Shown: in pieces, positions 7,102-10,824 of the stretch
Numbering within the stretch: position 1 is the stretch's first letter
Layout of the letters: each line of letters begins with the position of its first letter
NCBI GenBank assembly: GCA_903919625.1
Contig: CAIXIZ010000417.1
Span: 1-10,824, forward strand
DNA length: 10,824 nt
Source of the DNA: an uncultured Verrucomicrobiota bacterium
GTDB taxonomy: Bacteria; Verrucomicrobiota; Verrucomicrobiia; Opitutales; Opitutaceae
Reading direction: 5' to 3'
Position numbers and translations under genes: made by a program
The notes under the pieces: generated by a model
Databases searched by the model: none
What the model was told of the DNA's origin: nothing
The model's input: the letters and a program-made list of their open reading frames with translations, nothing else

Positions 7102-7764
7102 ATGACTGTCTTTACCACCGCCGCTGACCGCGCCGCCTTTGTCGATCGTCGCCTTGCGGAGCTTTACCCACAAACCCCCGTTCCGCTCACCCATCGCGAT
7201 CTCTTTACGCTCCTCGTCGCCGTCGTCCTCTCGGCCCAGTGCACCGACGTGCGGGTCAACTCCGTCACGCCCGCGCTGTTCGCCCTGGCTGACACCCCGG
7301 AAAAAATGGCGCGCCTCCCGGTCGCCGAGATTGCCCGGATCATCCGCCCCTGCGGCTTGGCCCCCCGCAAGTCCGCCGCGCTCCAGGAGCTTTCCCGGCT
7401 CATCGTCGCCCATCATGCCGGCGCGGTGCCGCGCAGCTTTGCCGAACTGGAGGCCCTGCCCGGCGTCGGGCACAAGACTGCGAGCGTGGTGATGGCGCAG
7501 GCGTTTGAGGTCCCGGCATTTCCTGTCGACACCCACATCCACCGCCTCGCGCAACGCTGGGGCCTGACGTCGGGCCGCAACGTGACGCAGACGGAGGCGG
7601 ACCTGAAGAAACTCTTCCCGCGCGACCATTGGAACCAACTGCACCTGCGGATTATTTTCTATGGCCGCGGGCACTGCACCGCGCGCGGCTGCGACGGCAC
7701 CCGGTGCGAAATCTGCCACACGCTATATCCCGGCCGCCGCCGGGCCGTGCGCGGGGAAAAGTGA
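7102..7764 (+). CDS. nth: Endonuclease III (DNA glycosylase/AP lyase)
   Basis: A base-excision repair enzyme that removes oxidised pyrimidines and cleaves the resulting abasic site; cytoplasmic, 220 residues, close to the usual 210-220. Seen: the N-terminal helical segment FTLLVAVVLSAQCTD (35-49), helix-hairpin-helix LPGVGHKTA (119-127) with catalytic Lys125, and VDTHIHRLAQRWGL (142-155) with catalytic Asp143. The C-terminus normally has a [4Fe-4S] loop Cys-X6-Cys-X2-Cys-X5-Cys. Here the cysteines are 192, 197, 202 and 205, that is Cys-X4-Cys-X4-Cys-X2-Cys, and the position of the fourth canonical cysteine is Gly211. The cluster may therefore be bound differently or be absent. The gene stands alone on its strand, divergent from the exporter train and upstream of the tRNA. 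No Shine-Dalgarno sequence is visible; the ATG fits the family start. Confidence 0.95.
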   Translation: MTVFTTAADRAAFVDRRLAELYPQTPVPLTHRDLFTLLVAVVLSAQCTDVRVNSVTPALFALADTPEKMARLPVAEIARIIRPCGLAPRKSAALQELSRLIVAHHAGAVPRSFAELEALPGVGHKTASVVMAQAFEVPAFPVDTHIHRLAQRWGLTSGRNVTQTEADLKKLFPRDHWNQLHLRIIFYGRGHCTARGCDGTRCEICHTLYPGRRRAVRGEK

Positions 7765-7825
7765 TGGCCTGAAAACAAGGTTGATTTGCCGCCGCGCACC
7801 CCTCAGGTTGCCGCGCTGGTGTAGC

Positions 7826-7902
7826 GGACGCTTAGCTCAGTTGGTTAGAGCACGTGCTTCACACGCACGGGGTCACAGGTTCGAGTCCTGTAGCGTCCAC
7901 CA
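7826..7902 (+). tRNA. tRNA-Val (anticodon CAC)
   Basis: A full cloverleaf is visible. Acceptor GGACGCT (7826-7832) pairs with AGCGTCC (7892-7898); the D stem GCTC/GAGC encloses AGTTGGTTA. Anticodon stem CGTGC/GCACG has loop TTCACAC, giving anticodon CAC (reads GUG, valine), and T stem ACAGG/CCTGT has loop TTCGAGT. Discriminator A is followed by an encoded CCA. All stems pair perfectly, so it should be functional. It ends one base before a more AT-rich stretch; tRNA 3' ends are common integration targets. Confidence 0.97.
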
Positions 7903-7932
7903 GTGCCGCAGCCCAACCGGTTGTTCCAAGTT

Positions 7933-8274
7933 ATGAAAACTCCATTAATATTCGCCGATTTTGGCAACGACTGGGCCATGCTGCTTTTTGTCATATTTAG
8001 TGTCCCGAACTTGTTTGCCGCACTGTCACTCACCATCGGGTTTTTAAAAAAAAGAACGCAGCGATCCGCCACTGGCGGAATTTTGGGCGTCCTCTCCATA
8101 ATCATCACTGCACTTTTTCTGCTTTTCACGCATCAAGACTGGTCGGACCCCTTGGCTTATGTTTTATTTGCTTTTCCACTCCCGATAGGAGCCTTAGGCA
8201 CGTTCCTTTGCCTCCAGCTTGAGCCCGCGAACAACCAAACAATCGCGACCAAGGCTACTGCGGGAAAGTCTTAA
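7933..8274 (+). CDS. Small three-helix membrane protein, unknown function
   Basis: Not recognised. From the ATG at 7933 it gives 113 residues with three probable membrane helices (about 14-37, 47-67 and 72-98), a short Lys/Arg-rich loop between the first two (LKKRTQRS), and a soluble tail rich in Ala, Thr and Asn. The frame could begin at a GTG at 7903, but that base touches the tRNA end and the extra ten residues are not hydrophobic, so the internal ATG is preferred. Base and codon use differ from the rest of the window: runs of A and T, and ATA and TTA codons that the neighbouring genes hardly use. The gene begins 30 bases after the tRNA. Composition plus position suggest acquired DNA, but no integrase or repeat is seen. 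No Shine-Dalgarno sequence. The coherent pattern of hydrophobic helices supports a real gene, with moderate certainty. Confidence 0.6.
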   Translation: MKTPLIFADFGNDWAMLLFVIFSVPNLFAALSLTIGFLKKRTQRSATGGILGVLSIIITALFLLFTHQDWSDPLAYVLFAFPLPIGALGTFLCLQLEPANNQTIATKATAGKS

Positions 8275-8277
8275 CTA

Positions 8278-8312
8278 GCCATGGCAATTTCGCGCAGAGT
8301 TCTGGCCATGGT
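8278..8312 (+). terminator. Possible stem-loop after the small membrane protein gene
   Basis: The bases gccatggc (8278-8285) can pair with gccatggt (8305-8312), an eight-pair stem with one G-U pair and a 19-base loop, just after the TAA at 8272-8274. A T-containing but not pure T tract follows (tctgttta). This could end transcription of the small gene, but the loop is long and the tract weak. Confidence 0.22.
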
Positions 8313-8315
8313 CTG

Positions 8316-8344
8316 TTTACTGCGGTATTAACGTACCCTTTATT
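8316..8344 (+). promoter_or_regulatory. Weak sigma-70-like promoter candidate upstream of the esterase
   Basis: TTTACT (8316-8321) and TTTATT (8339-8344) are 17 bases apart and each match four of six consensus bases. They lie in the most AT-rich intergenic stretch (8275-8519), which otherwise has no gene I can support. The start codon of the esterase is about 170 bases further on, a long leader, and AT-rich DNA yields such matches by chance. Confidence 0.2.
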
Positions 8345-8519
8345 TAACTACCGTTATTATCATTGGATGTATCTCACCTTTGTCCGCAATAAACTGCGAT
8401 GCCCCCGCGCCGACCGGAGTACTGCCATTTGTCTTTACCCGAAGGCGAATTACTCATACCTCATCAAACGAATTTGCCCTACGTTTCCCGACTAGAAAAC
8501 CCCCGGCCAAATTCCAACT

Positions 8520-9605
8520 ATGAAAACCGCTGCCACCCTCCTGACTCTCGTGGCGATGCCGCTCGCCGTCCTGGCCGCTGACTCGACCCAGCCCGCTCCG
8601 ACCGCCGCAGCGCCGCAGCTCGCACCCGCTGTCCAATCTGCACCCGACGCGCAACGCGCGCAAGCTCAGGCCGCAGCGCCCGGTCCGGAAGGCGGTGTTG
8701 GAAGCGGCCTGGGTCGTGGTGGTGGCCGCAACGGCGGTGCCCCCACGCTTGGGGCCGACGACAAGCAGTCAGTGCCACCGGCACCCGCAGGCTTCAACCA
8801 AGTCCGGGAGGGAATTGAGCACGGCGAGCTCACGAAAGTGGATTATGACGCCACCGCCGTGGCTCCGGATTTGAAACGCTGGCTGGAGGTCTATACTCCA
8901 CCCGGCTATTCCAAGGACAAGAAATATCCCGTGCTGTTTCTGCTCCATGGCATCGGTGGCAATGAAAAATCCGAGTGGAACACTGGGCAGGGGGCGGCGC
9001 ACCTCATTCTCGACAACCTGCTCGCCGAAAAGAAGATCGAGCCGATGATCGTTGTCTTTCCCAATGGGAATGTCACGCAGCCGGGCGCGGGTGGCAACAA
9101 TGGCGGCGCAGCCCCCGGGCGTGGCGGACGTGGCGGACGTGGGGGGCGCGGCGGCGATGCGGCCGAAATCAGCGGCCCCGGCTGGGGCAAGGATTTCGAG
9201 ACCGACCTGCTCAAGGACATGATCCCCTTCGTTGCAGCGCATTATTCCGTCCAGAACGACCGCGAGCACCGCGCCATCGCCGGCCTCTCAATGGGCGGCG
9301 GACAGTCGCTCGATTTTGGCCTCACCCACCTTGACACCTTCGCGTATGTGGGCGGCTTTTCCTCCGCGCCCAACACGCGGACGCCCGACCAGCTGGTTCC
9401 GGACGCGGAAAAAGCCGCCAAGCTGCTCAAACTGCTGTGGATTTCCGGCGGGGCGAAGGACGGGTTGCTCACTTACAGTCAGCGCACCCACGCCTATCTC
9501 AAGGAGCACAATGTTCCGCACGTATACAACGTGGATCCCGGTGCCCATGATTTCGTCACCTGGAACAACAATCTCTACCTGTTCGCGCAGAGCCTTTTCA
9601 AATAA
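8520..9605 (+). CDS. Secreted esterase, alpha/beta-hydrolase of the esterase D / CE1 (feruloyl or acetylxylan esterase-like) group
   Basis: Probably hydrolyses an ester, perhaps acyl or feruloyl groups on plant polysaccharide, outside the cytoplasm. Seen in 361 residues: a signal peptide (1-20, MKTAATLLTL...AVLAA), then a Pro/Ala/Gln/Gly-rich linker (21-90), then the catalytic domain. KRWLEVYTPPGY (119-130) and YPVLFLLHGIGG (136-147) are the first strands and oxyanion-hole region. Nucleophile Ser257 sits in AGLSMGGGQS, the likely acid is Asp314 in SGGAKDG, and His343 is in GAHDFVTW. An insert at about 187-213 between the PNG motif and the following helix is rich in Gly with four Arg-Gly-Gly repeats. 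The ATG is supported by the signal peptide. No Shine-Dalgarno sequence. No partner genes are adjacent. Substrate is not determined by sequence; carboxylesterase or siderophore esterase are alternatives. Confidence 0.9.
   Translation: MKTAATLLTLVAMPLAVLAADSTQPAPTAAAPQLAPAVQSAPDAQRAQAQAAAPGPEGGVGSGLGRGGGRNGGAPTLGADDKQSVPPAPAGFNQVREGIEHGELTKVDYDATAVAPDLKRWLEVYTPPGYSKDKKYPVLFLLHGIGGNEKSEWNTGQGAAHLILDNLLAEKKIEPMIVVFPNGNVTQPGAGGNNGGAAPGRGGRGGRGGRGGDAAEISGPGWGKDFETDLLKDMIPFVAAHYSVQNDREHRAIAGLSMGGGQSLDFGLTHLDTFAYVGGFSSAPNTRTPDQLVPDAEKAAKLLKLLWISGGAKDGLLTYSQRTHAYLKEHNVPHVYNVDPGAHDFVTWNNNLYLFAQSLFK
9120..9155 (+). repeat. Four-copy 9-base tandem repeat inside the esterase gene
   Basis: Four successive 9-base units of the form cgtggcgga, the first two identical and the last two diverged (cgtggggggc region, then cgcggcggc), are in frame and encode Arg-Gly-Gly four times (residues 201-212). 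Unit length is a multiple of three, so copy-number change would lengthen or shorten the loop without a frameshift. Confidence 0.8.
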
Positions 9606-9908
9606 TCCATCGCCGGGTGTCGTTTACGGGCAACCCAACGGCAACGCGGCATGGACGGGGCGCCGGTCAGCCGGGTGAGCAAACAACCAGGTCCAGGCCG
9701 GGTGCGGGCGAGATCCTTCAGCAAATGAGATTGTCCATGATGGTGTTGGCCATGCCGGACTGCGTCCAAGTGTGGGTCAAGTATCGGTCAAGCGATTGGT
9801 TGCGAACCCCCGCTCGATTTTACCCGACATTTCCGATGCCAGTGCCGGAACCTTGGAATCCAGAACATTGCTGCCCAGCCACCCCCAGCCCAAGAGGGCG
9901 GTGATGGC
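9606..9908. other. Intergenic stretch without a supported gene
   Basis: This lies between the convergent esterase and prepilin-like genes. An open frame of 95 codons exists on the plus strand but its translation is low-complexity and resembles nothing. A four-base stem (gccc-aaga-gggc, 9889-9900) lies just downstream of the prepilin stop but has no T tract. I see no RNA gene, terminator or repeat I can support. Confidence 0.5.
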
Positions 9909-10259
9909 CTATTGATAGGTGATTGTCCGGACCCCGGCGACCCCAGAGGCGGTTACTGCCGCACCCGCAGTTAGGACGGGCGTATAAGTCTCACCCGCAA
10001 CGGTGCCGAACGGCTTGACGTACTGCGAGGTGTTGGTGCCGATCAGGACGCTCGAGGCAATCGAGCTCCGGCCGCTCTCGGTGAAGTATTGATCCGCCGC
10101 GTGCTGCATCTGGCGCAGGTTGTTGATGACACTCTTGTCCTGAGAGCTGCTCCGCACCTTTTGGAACTGCGGCACCGCCATCGCCGCCAGGAGACCGATG
10201 ATGACGACCACGATCATGATTTCAACGAGCGTGAATCCTTTGGTGGTGTTGGTTTTCAT
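9909..10259 (-). CDS. Type IV prepilin-like / type II secretion pseudopilin-like protein
   Basis: From the ATG at 10259 it gives 116 residues. Seen: a short leader MKTNTTKG, prepilin peptidase site Gly8|Phe9, Glu13 at position +5, and the hydrophobic helix FTLVEIMIVVVIIGLLAAMA (9-28) running into VPQFQKVRSSSQDKSVINN. Then NLRQMQHAADQYF (45-57), and a small Ser/Thr/Gly/Val-rich C-terminal part ending GVRTITYQ. Known: the leader is cut and Phe is methylated by the prepilin peptidase (PilD type); the helix packs in a pilus or pseudopilus. Short proteins of this build occur in multiple copies in Verrucomicrobiota genomes. There are no assembly genes (ATPase, platform protein, peptidase) nearby, so it relies on machinery elsewhere. 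An upstream in-frame start at 10328 would bury the leader behind 23 extra residues and is rejected. It has no visible Shine-Dalgarno sequence. Confidence 0.92.
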   Translation of the reverse strand: MKTNTTKGFTLVEIMIVVVIIGLLAAMAVPQFQKVRSSSQDKSVINNLRQMQHAADQYFTESGRSSIASSVLIGTNTSQYVKPFGTVAGETYTPVLTAGAAVTASGVAGVRTITYQ

Positions 10260-10824
10260 GACTGGGGTTCGGGGCGACCCCCTTGAGCCGAGAGGATGAG
10301 TGTAGGGCCGAAGCTTGTCCGGCACCATGGGGTGTTACCCGGCCGAGATTCACCCGGCGTGGCACGGGCAGTCGTCCAGGAACTTCACCTGCAGGCAATG
10401 CCCGCCCGACCCATCTGCGGCCGGCCGGCAGCTTGATCGCACCCTCTGGAACGGATTACCGAGGTTCGCAAAATAACCTGACCGCCCTTGCCGCAGATTC
10501 CCGCTTCTCCCGAAGCGGGCGACGCGGAGAACGCAGCCCGGCGCGGGAGAGCCGGGACGGATCGTGCGTCACCCGGTTTTGCCAGACGCAGCAATCCGGC
10601 TTTCCCGCTTGCGGAACATCTCCGCCGAACACCGATCCGGGAACGGTGCTTCAGGTCGGTAAAACCACCGCCACCCGCGAATTGACAGCCGCCCCCGCCC
10701 TTTCTCATCGTTCCGGCCTCATTTCATCCACCCACAGCCTCTCATTCCCCTCCCTCCTGTCTTGCCCGGATTTCGGCCGCTCAGCCTGACCGCCTTGCCA
10801 CAGCTTCCATGAATCAATAGATCG
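10260..10824. other. Long stretch without a convincing gene, upstream of the prepilin-like gene
   Basis: The region must hold the prepilin-like gene's promoter, but I could not identify one. Open frames exist on both strands (for example 168 codons on plus) but translate to Arg/Ser/Pro-rich text typical of random high-GC DNA. Two hairpins are described separately. The last about 100 bases are C/T-rich on the plus strand. Nothing indicates an RNA gene or mobile element. Confidence 0.5.
10500..10519. repeat. Inverted repeat (hairpin), 8-base stem
   Basis: cccgcttc (10500-10507), loop tccc, gaagcggg (10512-10519) is a perfect 8-base stem. A second, 6-base stem follows at 10537-10542 / 10551-10556 (cccggc / gccggg, 8-base loop). 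Neither is followed by a T tract, so they are not obvious terminators; a REP-like dispersed palindrome is possible. Confidence 0.5.

Noticed and set aside
7661..7936. Plus-strand frame containing a LAQLVRARASHARGHRFESC segment
   Set aside because: This is a familiar artefact of translating a tRNA gene; the frame overlaps nth and the tRNA-Val.
7845..8129. Minus-strand frame ending in RYRTRTCDPVRVKH
   Set aside because: This too is the known spurious peptide from the reverse strand of a tRNA; the rest is antisense to the small membrane protein gene.
7826..8520. Integrated element bounded by att repeats at the tRNA
   Set aside because: I looked for a second copy of the tRNA 3' end (ttcgagtcctgtagcg) downstream and found none, and there is no integrase; only composition supports acquisition.
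8399..8581. 60-codon plus-strand frame upstream of the esterase
   Set aside because: It overlaps the esterase signal peptide in another frame, has no start signal, and its sequence is not protein-like.
10283..10789. 168-codon plus-strand frame at the right end
   Set aside because: Arg/Ser/Thr/Pro-rich translation without domains, crossing hairpins; best explained as random open frame in high-GC DNA.

Overview
The window looks like part of a high-GC, Gram-negative chromosome. A member of the Verrucomicrobiota close to Opitutaceae is my best guess. The basis is the short type IV prepilin-like gene with a conserved N-terminus and a small Ser/Thr/Gly-rich tail, the outer-membrane TolC-type protein, and the near absence of clear Shine-Dalgarno sequences. 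This is recognition by eye, not a phylogenetic result.

Left two thirds (1-6958, all minus strand, transcribed right to left): one tightly packed gene train. In order it has a TolC-like outer-membrane protein, a periplasmic adaptor (membrane fusion protein), a LolC/E-type FtsX-domain permease, a LolD/MacB-type ABC ATPase, and two large polytopic membrane proteins that look like GT-C glycosyltransferases. Junctions are ATGA overlaps, a 20-base overlap, or gaps of 10 and 29 bases, so the genes are probably co-transcribed. The first four would form a complete tripartite export machine from inner to outer membrane. The GT-C-like proteins may act on the same substrate, but that is inference. The first GT-C-like gene is interrupted by one in-frame TAA at 2054-2056; the frame stays open and homologous-looking on both sides. 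The second GT-C-like gene runs off the left edge. Its plus-strand shadow frame is long and misleading.

Middle (6959-7902): a 143-base divergent intergenic region, then nth (endonuclease III) on the plus strand, with catalytic Lys and Asp but atypical C-terminal cysteine spacing, then a complete tRNA-Val(CAC) with encoded CCA.

Right part (7903-10824): directly after the tRNA the base composition becomes more AT-rich. This stretch holds a small three-helix membrane protein of unknown function and an AT-rich non-coding stretch. Next comes a secreted alpha/beta-hydrolase of the esterase D / CE1 type with a glycine/arginine-rich insert encoded by a 9-base tandem repeat, then about 300 bases without a gene, and a minus-strand type IV prepilin-like gene. 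The last 565 bases carry no convincing gene, only some hairpins.

Nothing here is a clear defence system, mobile element or CRISPR array. The most notable items are the Lol-like core wired to an adaptor and TolC together with GT-C-like proteins, the in-frame stop, and the odd Nth cysteine motif.
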